Positions 11,903 through 24,149 of a stretch of 64,000 nucleotides of DNA are shown piece after piece. The notes beneath the pieces were generated by a model. The model was not told the DNA's origin and made no database searches. It worked only from the letters and a program-made list of their open reading frames with translations. Numbering within the stretch: position 1 is the first letter of the stretch; each line of letters begins with the position of its first letter. The translations under genes were made by a program, and so were the position numbers. Source of the DNA: Zanthoxylum bungeanum (lineage: Eukaryota > Streptophyta > Magnoliopsida > Sapindales > Rutaceae); assembly GCA_019454045.1 (NCBI GenBank), contig SKCR01037617.1:186001-250000 (forward strand). The letters are read 5' to 3'.

Positions 11903-13747
11903 TGTTCGACAATTATGACCCATAGTATCACTATTTGTAAAAGACATTGTGGTTTTTGTACAAATTAACTATGTGACAAAGGAAATTGCTATTTTATCAT
12001 TTCGTAATTAGATTACTTTGATATATAAATGATAAAAGTCCTTATGATTAGTTCCAGATTAATAAGATATGAGAGAGTATTAATCCACGAACGGTTTAAT
12101 CATTAAATATCCATTGTCGTAGTATTATCGAGACTGGACATCGATAATGTGGAATAGGCTAGTATTACACTTGTGCGCGTTATGGAAACTTAACGGCATA
12201 GTTCTCATATATTTAAGTATATGATACTTATGCAAGTGTGATAGGAGGTTCTGTTAGCCGTTGGACTGGAAACAGCTTCGCTCTGGATAGACCCCTCGGA
12301 ATCCCATTGGTAGTATGACTATGTGTCTAAGGGAATCCGCATCAGGGTTTGTGTATTTGGTCTTAACCTGAGACTTACGATAATCAGTACGCTTTGATTT
12401 TGGTCGTCCGAGGCTTTAACAGGTTTTGTGTACGCCTCTTCTGGGTTTACTGAGAATCGTAGTGTATTGGGTGTGATGTCAAGATGGAAGTATAACTTCA
12501 GTCATATGGAGATGATGATCACACAGAGATACAGAACTAGTACTCTTAAATGTTGCAGCTATCGGGATAGTTTGACTAGGTCATGGTTATCTGATTAAAG
12601 AGACTAGTTACTAGTGATCCGATATATGCTTCGTACGGGGCAGACACAATTCCAGCCCCAAGCCTAGCGTGTGACATCAGATACTGGATCATAATACGTA
12701 ATACATAGTATACTATGCCTGATATAGATTATATATTCTTCGTTGAATATTTATGGAGAATTGGGTAGGCACGGTGCTTTGCTAGAAGCCAACCATGTCT
12801 TGTAAATCGGTACGAACGTGGTACGGGGTACGCACGTGTTCGGATAGTCTGACAATCGGATTTACTGCCAAAATATCCAGGGATCTCTTGGGTCGCTTCC
12901 CAAAGATTCACCGATGACATTTGACTCGAACAGAATTAATCTATGATTAATTATGAGAGAGAAAATTATTCTAGGATTAATTATAGCAAGAATTTATCTG
13001 GGATAAAATTCGAATAGAAGAGAGAACGCGATTAATTTGGAATTAATCGATTAAATAATATATTGGATATATTAGTTGAAATCAGATTTCAAAGCGGAAT
13101 TAAAATTGGATTTTAATTCGGGTGAATAAATTAATTCGGAATTATTTCGCAAGCGACTTTCGTAATAATTTTGTTAGGCATTATTATTTAATTAAATTGG
13201 ATTTAATTACATCGCGACGAAAAATTCATTTAATCAGATTAAACGAACCCGAGCCCGAAGTGTGTTGAGCAAGCCACTCAAATTTTGAATTTAAAGTGGG
13301 AACCATTTCACTTACATCACTAGTCACTTTTTGGTGATGGAAGTGGTTGAGAGCATTAATTGATTTTTTCCCTCCAACACACTTTGCCATTGATTTTTGG
13401 AAAAGCATATACACTTTTACTTGTTGACTTTTGGCATTAGGTTTTAGAAACAAAATATCAAAAACTTAAAACTCCCTATTGTCTCCTTGCTTTTGCCGTG
13501 AACCTAGGGTTCTTCCTCCTTTGATTTTACTTCAAGAATTAAGTGAGCTAGCACTTAAGGAGTCTTGTGAGGTGATATGGAAACTCACCATTGGGTTGGA
13601 TTCACTCAAAGAAGGCTTGGAGCTTCCAACAAACATACAAAATTTTGAAATCAACATCCAATTAATGTAAGTTTTTCCGCAATTCTCTTGATCATTCACA
13701 CACTAAATCATGTATTAGAGACCTTGGGCATGTCTAGGACACTAAAA
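11903..13747 (+). repeat. C1 3' LTR, complete
   Basis: 1,845 bp. Starts TGTTCGACAATTATGACC and ends GACACTAAAA (CA mutated). The palindrome row is at about 12935-13255. The LTR is homologous to both C2 LTRs. Confidence 0.85.
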
Positions 13748-14583
13748 ATAGGCTCCGTCAGGACAACTTTCTTAACTTGTTCACTATGGGGTGAGAATCT
13801 AGGTAACTTATGGCCGTATGTATGTCAGGTTTCTTGGCTGAGGCAATTAATCATATTTTCTTACGACCTTTATTTTATTTGTTTACGGGTCTGGGTTTGG
13901 GTGTCCTTAATCTCTACATCCTTTTTGACACCTCTTGTTTATTGGAACTCCAAAAACTAATCCTGATTTCTTGCTTCTTTTATCTTTCTGACTATTCTTC
14001 GTTATTCAGAGAGCTTGTTATCTATACGAGGCATTCGAAGGCTATTGGATCATGTTGAAGGAATTTTGTGAAGAGAGACATATTCTTTCTTGGAGGGAAA
14101 CTACTTTACTTAGGTCTACTTGATATTTTACTCTTGCTCGAGCTTATTCTATTCTCCTTACTACTATAGGTTTTGACACTTTCTTATCTATCTGATTCTG
14201 TATCTCTACCTCTGATTGCCTCTGGTCGCTCTAAATATTTGTACATCTTTCCTTATTTTTCTTTCAACTTTCTCTTTCTCTTTTACTCTATTGGGTGGAT
14301 ATTCTTAGAATTTTACTATCTATTTTCATAGCTCATCTTGAATTTTTGATATTAAACTAGGATGTCTATAGAAAGTTTCTCAACTTGGACAAAGAGTATG
14401 GTTTATTTCATAAGGAAGAAAATTTGAATGATTTTTTGAAGTCTTACTAACCTTTCTATAGGAATTGAAGACGTACTCGAGGATCAGATACTGGAGAGAT
14501 AGTGCCTCACATACTAGTATCCCGGGTGTACTACGTATACAAGATCTCAGCACTCTATCTACTACAGTCACTGACTCCCTAGA
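13748..14583. other. Leader of element E, no gene
   Basis: Lies between C1 and E's primer-binding site. Read on the minus strand it would be the untranslated leader. No coding motif was recognised. Confidence 0.35.
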
Positions 14584-14600
14584 CCATGTTATGATACCAT
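14584..14600 (-). other. E primer-binding site
   Basis: On the minus strand TGGTATCATAACATGG follows the LTR end (GATGTTACA plus four bases). It resembles the tRNA-Met-type PBS of Tekay/Del-like chromoviruses. Confidence 0.55.
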
Positions 14601-14603
14601 CTT

Positions 14604-16903
14604 TGTAACATCCCCCTCCAGGAGATGCTACCAGCAGGGAATATGCTAACCTATCCCCCTGAACCTGTGACCATCTGACTGTGATCATCACTACTGATCT
14701 CATCTTGGAAAAAAACACATACATGAGACCCTTTCCAACCTCAACAGCATGAAATGCAACTCAAATACTCATAATCATGTATACAAAACATCACAACTTT
14801 TAACTCTGTCATGAACACTTGACTTGTAATAGACACAATTCAACTTATACAAAATGTATGATACATGACCTTTCTTGAACTGTGACTGACTATTTCTTTG
14901 ACTTGACCTGGTGGACGCAGACCCTCTAGTGACTGCCATCAGTATCTATCCTCTCGAGCTTGTCCTCTGGGTAACCTGTGAAATAGAAAAAGTGGAAGTG
15001 GATGGTTAGATCGTTTGAACGACCTAGTGAGTAGACAGTTCAAAATGAAAACTAATTCTTTCTGAAAATTCATGGTTCTAAAAACTAAAATCCTCACAGA
15101 AAATAATCTTTTCCAAAATCTATTTCTTATCTAAAAACTCAACTCTTTCTGTAAATAATTTCTGAAAACTCTTTTATAAAACCCATCTTTCTGAAAAATC
15201 TGTTTCTGGAAATCCGTTTCTGAAAATATATTTCTGAAAAATCTATATCGGAACATCTGTATCTGAATATCTAGTGCATGGGGGCATTACATATCACCGT
15301 TCCCTAGCTACAAAGCTGGAGCCGGGGGTGTGGATCTATGCTACCCTCCAGACTCTGAATCTAGGATCTAGGGGCATCTGTCATCCATAGTCTTGAACTG
15401 TGTGTACACGATATCTGTGTCAAGTTACAATTGAGGTGGGTTTTCCCCATTCCTCGAAAATCATAAAACTCAAGTTCTAAAAATCATTTCTTTCTGAAAA
15501 ATATTTCTGAAAATGTTCTCATTTAAACACAATCAAAAGTAATATTGGCTAACACCATAAGTGCTCAAAAGTAAGTCTTGATTCAAAAATATATAAATAA
15601 ATACAATTTGAGATAAGGGTCCACTCACCAATCAACCTGAAATACCCTTAACCTTGAATGTAATTGGGTTACTTTTGATCCTGGATGCGATTAAAAGGAT
15701 TCTGCGAAAAATGAATTTACCATCTATTCGAGTATGATTAGCATATATATGAACTAGAAACTATTCATGTTCATAGATAAGGTGAATGTTCATGCGTGCT
15801 ATATACGGAACCCATAGGATGACTCATAACGTCTTAGGATAAGATTGGAAGTGGCTAAAATTTGATCCTAAAAAGAGTCACGCATCGCAACGCCAGGCAT
15901 GGCACGCCGCGACGCTCATACCAACAGGCTGAGGCAAAAATTATTTCCATATTCGCATCACGACAGAAGGGGCTGGCGTCGCAACGTTGCTCTTGCGTCG
16001 CGACTCGCTATTACAAAATCGCGACACCCTCACGTCCAAAACTAAAATAGAAGGCATCTCAAAGCTCGGTATCACGATGCTAGCCATGCGCATCGCGACA
16101 CTGGCCTGATATTATGCCAACACTCATTTCTCCATAGCCAATTTCCCAAGTGCAATTCCAACACCACCATCATTTATTATCTAAAACCATAAAAATCAAT
16201 CCCCCACACTTATATCATAATTTGGCCAAGGGCCTATCTTTCCATTTGAATTTACCAACTTAACAAACTAGAATCATACCTAAGCATCAATCCAACACTT
16301 GAACTAGCATCATTCAATCATCAATGGAACAAGAACAACCACATGTTTAACTAGGTGAAAATCGGCCCTCATGCCCCTTTTTATACCTTAATCTTAGTTT
16401 AACACAAACTTAAGCACAATATACTCTAATCAACCTTATAAACTTGTATTGATGCTTTGATTATGCTCAAACATATCAAATGGTGCCCTATTTATAGGAA
16501 AGAGGTGGCTAATTTTTTTATGAGATGAATGGCTAGTATTCTGCCACTTCACCCAATTCTAGTCTATTCTCGAAATTCACTGTAGCAGTTACGTTAATCA
16601 CGAGTTTTGACTTACTTCTGTATCTAATTTAGAAAACTATCTAACATGAAAGTTGTAGGTCTCGCTCTTAGCATTTTGAGGATATAAAGGTCATAAAAAT
16701 TGAAGATCGTACGAAAAAGATACGGCCCAAATACTAAGGGTTGTCTGTATTAAATCTTTAAAATATTTTCGTATCAGAACTACGAGGAATTTATCAAATG
16801 TCTGAAAAGTAAGTTCATGAGTCCATACATGCTTGAACACGATTTATTTCATGTATTATGCCATCCATAACTTAGTATTCGTCGAGATTACCAGAGTGTT
16901 ACA
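14604..16903 (-). repeat. LTR of chromovirus-like element E
   Basis: On the plus strand it starts TGTAACATCC and ends GAGTGTTACA, the inverted TGTAACA...TGTTACA ends common in Tekay/Del-like LTRs. Length is 2.3 kb. Inside are GCGTCGCGACGC-like words at 15885-15995. No second LTR is in the window and no target duplication is visible (ATCTT against TTCAG). Confidence 0.6.
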
Positions 16904-17059
16904 TTCAGCTAGAAAAGTATTATTTCATACTTGATATTTTGTTTTAACAGTGCACAAGTTTTTCAAAAATTTGGCATAAGATGGCATCTAACAAAGGAAT
17001 ATTGACATTCATATGTTTGAATATTTCATATATTTATGAGGAATGGTTAATTTTTTTCT
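16904..17059. other. Unassigned spacer between E and the D gag
   Basis: AT-rich, no motif seen. It may be decayed sequence just downstream of the D gag. Confidence 0.3.
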
Positions 17060-18454
17060 TTTTCAATGCTTGAGGAAATGTAGGTGCATGTGAAAAATCA
17101 TTATTCTCAATGATAGGTGTTGGTTTAATAACTCATTCCTTACCCACATAAGCTGACTTATTTTCAAATTTATGAGGTTCAAGAATGGGTCTTTTAATTA
17201 CCTTACCACTACGAAGAGTAATAATTGATTAGACTTTGTCAATATATTGACTACCAAAACTACCCCCATTAGCTTTTTAATGACTATGGAATTTGGTTGT
17301 GGTTGTGTAGAAAACTTTCCTTTCTTATGAGTGGTTAATGCGTATGTGAAGTTGGAAAATATATCTTTCAGATCACTCAATGTTTGCATATTTTGGTTAT
17401 TGATGGCTTCCCGTTTCTCTATGAATGCATGCAAAATATCCTCAAGGGTTTTCCTCAACGGTGGGATATATGGTACATAATTCTGATAATTTTGGAAATT
17501 ATGGTGTATCTGAAGAGGTTGTTATGATAATTGTGCTTGGTTATCATTCCTTCAATTGAAGTTTGAATGGTTTCTCCAACCAGAATTGTAGGTTTGGGAA
17601 TATGGGTTTGAATTTGGTCTCTTAAATGTGTTTATGAAACTGACTTGGTCATGAAGACATTCTTATAAAGCTGGCAATATGGGGCAAAATTGTATGTCAT
17701 GTTCATTTGAATTACAAATACGACACGCAACTTCTTGAATTGCTTTGACATGATCACTTTTTTTCTAATGCCTTAACTTTTTAGCTAGAGATGCATATTT
17801 TGCAGAAAGATCATGGTCTTCCCTAAGGTTAAACATGCCTCTATCAGATGACTGTGGTTTAACAGATGACTCATAAATACCAACTGTGTCCCAATTTTGT
17901 GCATTCAGTGTTATGTGTTCTAGGTAATCTAATGTATCTTCGATACTTTTGTCCCTAAATTAACCATTACATATCATTATCACTATTTGTCTGTTTTGGA
18001 GTGTTAAACCTTCGTACAAGTAGGAAACCAGCCTCCATGTTTCTTTAAATCCCTCTCAACATTGGTAAAATGTTTCCCCTTACTCTTGTGTGAAAGTTGT
18101 GATTCTCCTCTTAAATGAGTTCGTCCTATACAGAGGGAATACGTTTTTTAGAAATTGCTCTTGCAAGTCATCTCATGTTCTGATGGATCCTGACCTAAGG
18201 TTATATAGCCAAATTTTAACGTTATCCTTCAAAGAAAAGAGAAAAAACTTGAGTCAAAATATATTTTTACTGCAATTTTGGTTTGTGCATGTATTACATA
18301 CCTTATCCAATTCCTTTAAGTGTTGATAAGGATTTTCTAATTCTTGATCGTGGAATGTGGGTAAAAATTGGAAGATACCCGATTTGACTGATGATGAAGG
18401 TGATCGAGGCTCTTTATTTAATCTACCGCTAGATGATCGAGACCAGTGTCTCAT
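17060..18454 (-). pseudogene. Athila-like gag pseudogene (element D)
   Basis: Minus-strand pieces in several frames match the Athila/Tat capsid in order: F-x-P-T-F-H with H-L-K-E-L at about 18300-18380, F-S-L-K-D with W-L-Y-N-L near 18200-18240, F-P-L-Y-R-T-N near 18120, and the C-terminal T-L-E-D-I-L...Q-T-L-S-D-L-K coiled segment at 17300-17455. Many stops and frameshifts. The part upstream of gag should continue across the 33.8-kb insertion G to 52824. Confidence 0.75.
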
Positions 18455-18990
18455 GCAACCAATAGTGAGTCAATGTGTGGAAAAGGATGGGCTATAGCCG
18501 ATCCAATTTTTTTAAAAATTTTAAAATTTTTTTTACATTAATGTCATTTAATATAATTATAAAACTGCCATTAAATTAACAATAATTCAATTTTACCAAT
18601 TATGTTTTAATTAGGACTTGACTTTAATGTAATATCATTATTTTTATAAAATTATTTTTATTTATGTTCACTATTCTTTAAAAAATAAATTAGATTGTTG
18701 GTGTTTTAATTTCGCTTATTTAATAATTTTTACTTATTTAATTGTGTAATCTAATACTAAAATAGTTCAAACAAATTTCAAAGTTTAGGTTCTCTATAGT
18801 TGGTCTTGGATTTATTTTATAAATATATACCATCAAAGTTTTTGATAATTTTTTTTTAAATTTGTACTTTAATCCATTTTTGTTAATTGTAGAGCTCATT
18901 GTTTAGTTTTATCATATAAATATATGTGTTCATTATCGTTTGAGATTTGACAACATCACAATTAATTATGTTAGTATATAATTACGTAAT
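18455..18990 (-). other. D leader, left half
   Basis: AT-rich, no gene. On the minus strand it lies upstream of D gag. Its continuation is at 52824 on the other side of G. Confidence 0.5.
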
Positions 18991-18995
18991 ATATT
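18991..18995 (+). other. Target site duplication of G, left
   Basis: ATATT, identical to 52819-52823 after the right LTR. Confidence 0.85.
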
Positions 18996-19845
18996 TATTG
19001 ACAGTTGATTTTCGTCTCAAGGGCAATAAGGGAATATTGCTCCCGGGATAATCTTCCTTCAACAGTGAATTTGTTTGGTTATGGGAAACCAAAAGCAAAC
19101 TCTGACAAAAGGGAATAAACACACAGATCAACACAGAGTATTAACGTGGTTCGGTGGATTGAATCCAACCTACGTCCACGGGCACAAAATGGGTGAGGTG
19201 TTTTATTACTGAAATATGCTCAGCCGACCTGTTTTGTGACCAGTCAGTGTGGAAACCGAGCTGTTTTTGAGTATAGTGTTACAAGATAACTCTAATTCTT
19301 CCTTTGTGACCTTTTTGTAGCAATCAGCTATCTAACAAAAAAAAAACCCCATGTACAAATGTGTTTTCCTCCTTTATTTATACTATTAAAGAGGCGGTGC
19401 TATCCCCCCTCTAGATGATACCACCCATGTGAATTCATTAATGGGATTCTTTCCCCCAAGGCCACTTGGCCGAAAATATCTTACTTCATTTATCACTGTG
19501 TCCCATCACCTTATCTTGTAAAAATGTTGTCCCATCATCTTATCCTATAAGAATGAGGCGGTGGAAAATATCTCACCATTTGCTCAGTCTTCATTAGGTC
19601 AGTCACAATGGTCCTCTGAACTGAGAATGCCGCTACCGATCTGATAATGTCCGACCAGCCGATATGATAATGGTCGGTCATTTGTCACCAAGTGCTCGGC
19701 CTTTACTATTGGCACATGTCATGTCATCTGGTCGGCAACACCCTTCTGACCGGGTCGGCTTTAAGGGTCTTGGTCAAATAGAAGTTACCCTTTCTACCCC
19801 TATCGCACTGTACAAACATCATAGCACCCGAATTTACCACCAACA
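18996..19845 (-). repeat. G 3' LTR
   Basis: 850 bp, aligned end to end with 51969-52818 with about 5% mismatch in the part I compared. The first bases read TA instead of TG. It ends ACCACCAACA. Confidence 0.9.
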
Positions 19846-19853
19846 TATGTCCC

Positions 19854-19898
19854 ATAGTTCTCGGTTCCAACAAGTGTGAGAGTTGGTGCCGAGAACTA
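19854..19898 (+). repeat. Inverted repeat beside the G 3' LTR
   Basis: TAGTTCTCGGTTCCAAC is followed within 45 bp by GTTGGTGCCGAGAACTA, 15 of 17 positions pairing. The right arm overlaps the TATA-like word of the antisense gene. Confidence 0.75.
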
Positions 19899-19902
19899 TA
19901 AA
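19892..19902 (+). promoter_or_regulatory. Possible TATA box of the antisense gene
   Basis: CTATAAAAAG on the plus strand, upstream of a GT-AG leader intron and the ATG at 20820. Position and orientation fit a promoter for the plus-strand ORF. Not proven. Confidence 0.4.
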
Positions 19903-20454
19903 AAGAGCGGTATGTCCGGTCAATTGGCGGCTGGTTTTCAAAATCCATAAAAGTGAATCACCTCGGCCCCGAACCATTTTACCTTTGGTGCAACCTATGT
20001 GCTCGGTCAGGTATCTTTCCAAACGTCTTTCCCAGAAGGAGGCCGTCCCTCGAGACGCGCAGCCGTCACATCCCATTAAATTGCCATCAAATCACTTCTA
20101 GGGTTTTATCTGAGCCTGACATTTGTCAATCATCCCACAGTATCCCGCCAAAAGTAAGCAAAATCAACTGTTCATTGTTTACTCAAGAGACGCCCAATCT
20201 CAGCCGTCCATCCAACTCTGGAAGATCACTTTTGAAGGCGACATGTAGCGTATATCCGACGCTCTCGTTCAATCCAACGACCACAAATGCACCGAACCAA
20301 CTATAAGAAAGCAGAGTAAGCACTGTTTCTCTCTTTTACGAACATTTTTTAATTCCCCCAACTGCAAGAATCTCTTCTTTCCCAACTGTGACCAGTGAAA
20401 TCAAAGAACGACCAGGCCGCACAGAGCAACCCTCAATCCTTAAAGAAGAACCAA
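19903..20454 (+). other. 5' untranslated exon of the antisense gene (inferred)
   Basis: No ORF that I trust. It lies between the TATA-like word and a strong splice donor (GTAAGT at 20455). Confidence 0.35.
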
Positions 20455-20817
20455 GTAAGTCTCTGAACCACCTCCTCTTTATTCTGCAAATTTATAGAAT
20501 GTCTTCTGTTTCTCTTATGTGTTGCATGTTTATTGCCCCTATTGTTTGTGGTTTTGCTTGTTTTTAGGTATTGGGTTTAGTAGGGTTTCACGATACATAT
20601 GGCCAAGTAGTTTGGCAGTTGGTTTAGGACTTATGGGTTTTTACTTTCTGTGTTTCGTGCTTTAGTTTGCTTTAGGTAGGGTTTTATTTGTTTGTGGTTG
20701 TTGCTAGGACACATAGAGATTATAGGTTTAAGTTCTCAGAAATTTAAAGTAGCTGTCCGAGCCCTCGGTATATGAAATTAGCTATTGACTAACCTTTCCA
20801 CCCATTTCGGTTGTCAG
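20455..20817 (+). other. Leader intron of the antisense gene
   Basis: Donor GTAAGT, a CTAAC branch-like word near 20788, a pyrimidine-rich tail and the acceptor TTGTCAG. The start codon ATG at 20820 follows at once. Confidence 0.65.
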
Positions 20818-20819
20818 TA

Positions 20820-22192
20820 ATGTCTGACATCGAGTCTTCCTCGGCAAACCCTGCAAAACCTTCGTCTCCTCGCGCCGAAGAAATTTCCTCAAGCTCGGGG
20901 GCACCCAGCATAGAGGACCCTGATACCACCCCTACTCCCTCCGAAATTGAACAAGACACTTATCACCACAGAATTCCTTGGAAGGATCCGGAGCCCGGCG
21001 AACTCGACTGCTCGACATTGGATATGAATCGACGTTCCAAGATATCTGAGGATGATCTGGCTCTGCTCCAGAAACGCTATGAGATTCCAATAGACATTTC
21101 CCTTGAAGTCCATCGCCCATTTGATCGTGCCAGCCAACCTGATGAGAGCTCGGTTGCCCTTCTTCCAGCCATCTTCGAATGTGGACTTCGGCTACCCATA
21201 CAGCGTTAATTCGTCTGGATGCTGGCCAAGATGGAAATCGCCCCATGTCAGCTGAGTCTGAACAGCTGAAGGATTCTGGCCGGGTTGTATGTGATTTGGC
21301 ACCGGGCAGGCCTCGATGAACCTGATAATGCTTGCTCGGAAACACACCGACCATTGGAAGAAATTGATCAATGATGCGGTCTTTGTTGAGTCGGGCCTTA
21401 TTCGAACTACTCCTCTGAAGGTTCCGGGGCGGATAGGTAGATTCTTACTAACCTTCTAACTAACCCCCCCTTGTTTGCTAGGTACAGTGATGACTTGAAA
21501 TTATACAGATTACGGACTGACCATGTTTTTGCCTATGCCTTATGCAGGAATGTCGAAGAGACCGAAATACCTTGATCAATTGGCCGGTGCAACAAAGAAA
21601 ACCGGTCAATTTGGAGCCGGGCCTTCTCGGAAATGGCCAACCGGCGCCGAGATCAAAAAGATGATTGAAGAAGTAGATCCGCCGCCCACTCAAAGTTCGG
21701 CTCCCCATTTTAGGGCGTCGCCACCAACTACCGCCCGACCATCCAACACCTTAAAGCCTACAAGAAAAAGGAGACGTCTGATTGGGGCAGGGGATGCCGA
21801 GCTTACTCGGGAGATTGAGGAGGAACATGCCCTGAGTAGAAAACATGCTGCTCGTAAATAGAGGAAAACGCCGGAGGGCTCCTCCAAAAAGTGGAACGGC
21901 GCCGTGATTCTTGGTGCTAAAGATCTCAGCCAGGAGATCAGGGAAGCCACTTCTCATTTAGTGCCGGCAATAAACGAATTGGCCGAAGTAGTCCCTCCGG
22001 CGAAGATTCCGAAGTATGAAGATCTTTCCCCCGAGGATGTGGTCACATGATTGTGTTCTCAGATGGCCAAGGTAACTTCTTCGCCCCACTTCCGTTCTAA
22101 GTTCATGACTTAATCTGATTTATGACTTTCTACTTCTTCTCGGCAAACAAACTATCTGGCGGCCAAGAACAAAGATCTCCTCTTGAGCCTTT
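20820..22192 (+). pseudogene. Antisense accessory ORF of G, 5' part
   Basis: Plus-strand ORF opposite to the element. From ATG 20820 there is an acidic Ser/Pro-rich N-terminus (about 60 residues). Near residue 100-170 follows a block resembling the plant 'putative gypsy type transposon' domain (Transposase_28: L-P-I-x, I-A-P-C-Q-L-S-x-N-S, R-I-L-A-G-L-Y-V-I-W). Stops at 21207 and near 21273 and a frame change near 21318 break it. A likely intron spans 21437-21547 (GTAGAT...TGCAG). Another starts at 22072 (AAG/GTAACT), with its acceptor mutated to CGG at 22143. Between them a basic K-R-R-R segment is coded. Product function is unknown. The coding sequence continues after C2. Confidence 0.65.
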
Positions 22193-24136
22193 TGTTGGAC
22201 AATTATGACCCATAACATCGATATTTGTATAGAACATGGTGTTGTTGTACAAATTAACTATGTGACAAAGGAAATTGCTCTTTTATCATTTGTAATTGGA
22301 TTACCGGGATATATAAATGATAAAAGTCCATATGATTAGTTCCGGATTAATAAGATATGAGACAGTATTAATCCACGAAGGTTTAATCATTAAAATGTCC
22401 CTAGTCGTAGTATTATCGAGACTGGACATCGATAATGCGGAATAGACTAGTATTACACTTGTGCGCGTTGTGGGAGCATAACGACATAGTTCTCATATAT
22501 TTAAGTATTGGATACTTATGCAAGTGTGATAGGAGGTTGTGTTTACCGATGGTACGGAAACAGCTTCGCTCTGGATAGACCCCTCGGAATTCCATTGGTA
22601 GTAGGACTATGTGTCTATGGAAGTCCGAATCAGGGTAGTTGTATTTGGTCTTAACCTGAGACTTGCATCGCTAATACATGCGACAATCAATATACTTTGG
22701 TTTTGGTCGTCCAGGGCTTTAACAGGTTCTATGTACGCCTCTTCTGGGTATATTGAGAATCGTAGTGTATTGGGTGTGATGTCAAGATGGAAGTATCACT
22801 CCAGTCATATGGAGATGATGATCACGCAGGATACGGAGCTAGTACTCTTTAGTACTGCAGTCATCGGGATAATATGACTAGGTCATGATTATCCCATTAT
22901 AGAGACTAGTTACCAGAGATCCGATATATGCTTCGTACGGGACAGACACAATTCCAGCCCCAGGCCTTGCATGTGACCATCCGATACTGGATCGCAATAC
23001 GTAATACTACGTATTCTACGCATGATACAGATTACATATTCCTTTAAGAATATTTCTGGAGAATTAGGTCGGCGCGGTGCTTTGCTAGAAGCCAACCATG
23101 TCTTGTAAATCGGTAAAAACGTAGTACTAGATACGTACGTGTTCGGATAGTCCGACGACCGGATTTACTGCCAACATATCCATGGATCTCATGGGTCGCT
23201 TCCCGAAGATTCACCAATGACGTATGACTCGCACATAATTAATCTGAGATTAATTAGTAGAGAGAGAAAATTAATCTAGGATTAATTGCGGAGAATTTTA
23301 TCTGGGATAAAATTCAATTAAAAGTGAGAGAACGATTAATTTGGAATTAATCGATAAAATAATATATTCGATATATTAACGAAATTTGATTTCGACGCGG
23401 AATTAAAATTAGATTTTAATTCGGGCGAATGAGTTAATTTAGAATTAATTCGCTAGCGATGTGAATAGTAAGTTTGCTAGGCATAATTATTTAATTAAAT
23501 TTGATTTAATTACGTCGCAACAGAAAATTCGTTAATTCAAAATTAGCGAACCCGAGCCCGGGATGTGTTGCGGGCCCACTCGGATTTTGAATCAAGTGGG
23601 GCCCACAAGTCACATCACTAGTCATTCATTCACCTTTATGGTGATGGAAGTTGGTGTAGGAAATGATGGAAACTTGTTTTACACTCCAAGTTGGTAATGA
23701 TGGAAGTTTATTACCAAATGTTTGGTATATCTTGAATTTGATTTTTGGAATCAAATTACACAAGTAAAACACACATCTTCCTTCTTCTCTCTCTCTCCCT
23801 CACGGCAATAGCCATTTTTTTCTCTCAAAATTCTTGGCTTGGCCGAGACATATACAAGGATAGAAAACAATTTGTTGCAAATATTTCCAAGTGCTTGCAC
23901 ACTAAAGAGATCATCCAAAGGTGATAGGGAAACTCATTCATGAGCATGGAATCAACACTCAAAGCTTGGAGCTTGTAGATCCACACAAGGAGAGGTTGGC
24001 CAAAACTCATGAAGAATTTTTTTGTGTTCATCGCATCCAAAAGCCGATCAAAGTGAGTATTTCCACTACTTTACTTTGTTGTATTCGCACATTTCATTTC
24101 TTAATTTGATCTTGGTTTGACCTAGAAATCCCTACA
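22193..24136 (+). repeat. C2 5' LTR
   Basis: 1,944 bp, TGTTGGACAATTATG to CCCTACA. The palindrome row is at 23236-23555. About 5% mismatch with the 3' LTR over the first 300 bp. Confidence 0.92.
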
Positions 24137-24137
24137 A

Positions 24138-24149
24138 TGGTATCAGAGC
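24138..24149 (+). other. C2 primer-binding site
   Basis: TGGTATCAGAGC, the exact copia PBS for initiator tRNA-Met, one base after the LTR. Confidence 0.92.

Larger units (their letters stand above)
4616..13747 (+). mobile_element. Ty1/copia LTR retrotransposon C1
   Basis: Order is truncated 5' LTR, PBS, long leader, gag, protease, integrase, RT/RNase H, PPT, complete 3' LTR. Integrase before RT is the copia order. All domains are recognisable, but a dozen stops and about two frameshifts make it defective. It is related to C2 throughout. No target duplication can be scored because the first ~750 bp of the 5' LTR are missing. Confidence 0.9.

Noticed and set aside
14604..16903. Solo LTR call for E
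   Set aside because: A PBS-like word sits beside its left end, so it is more likely the 5' LTR of a truncated minus-strand element; also no target duplication.
21437..21481. 45-bp intron GTAGAT...GCTAG in the antisense ORF
   Set aside because: Too short for a usual plant intron; the acceptor at 21547 (111 bp) fits better.
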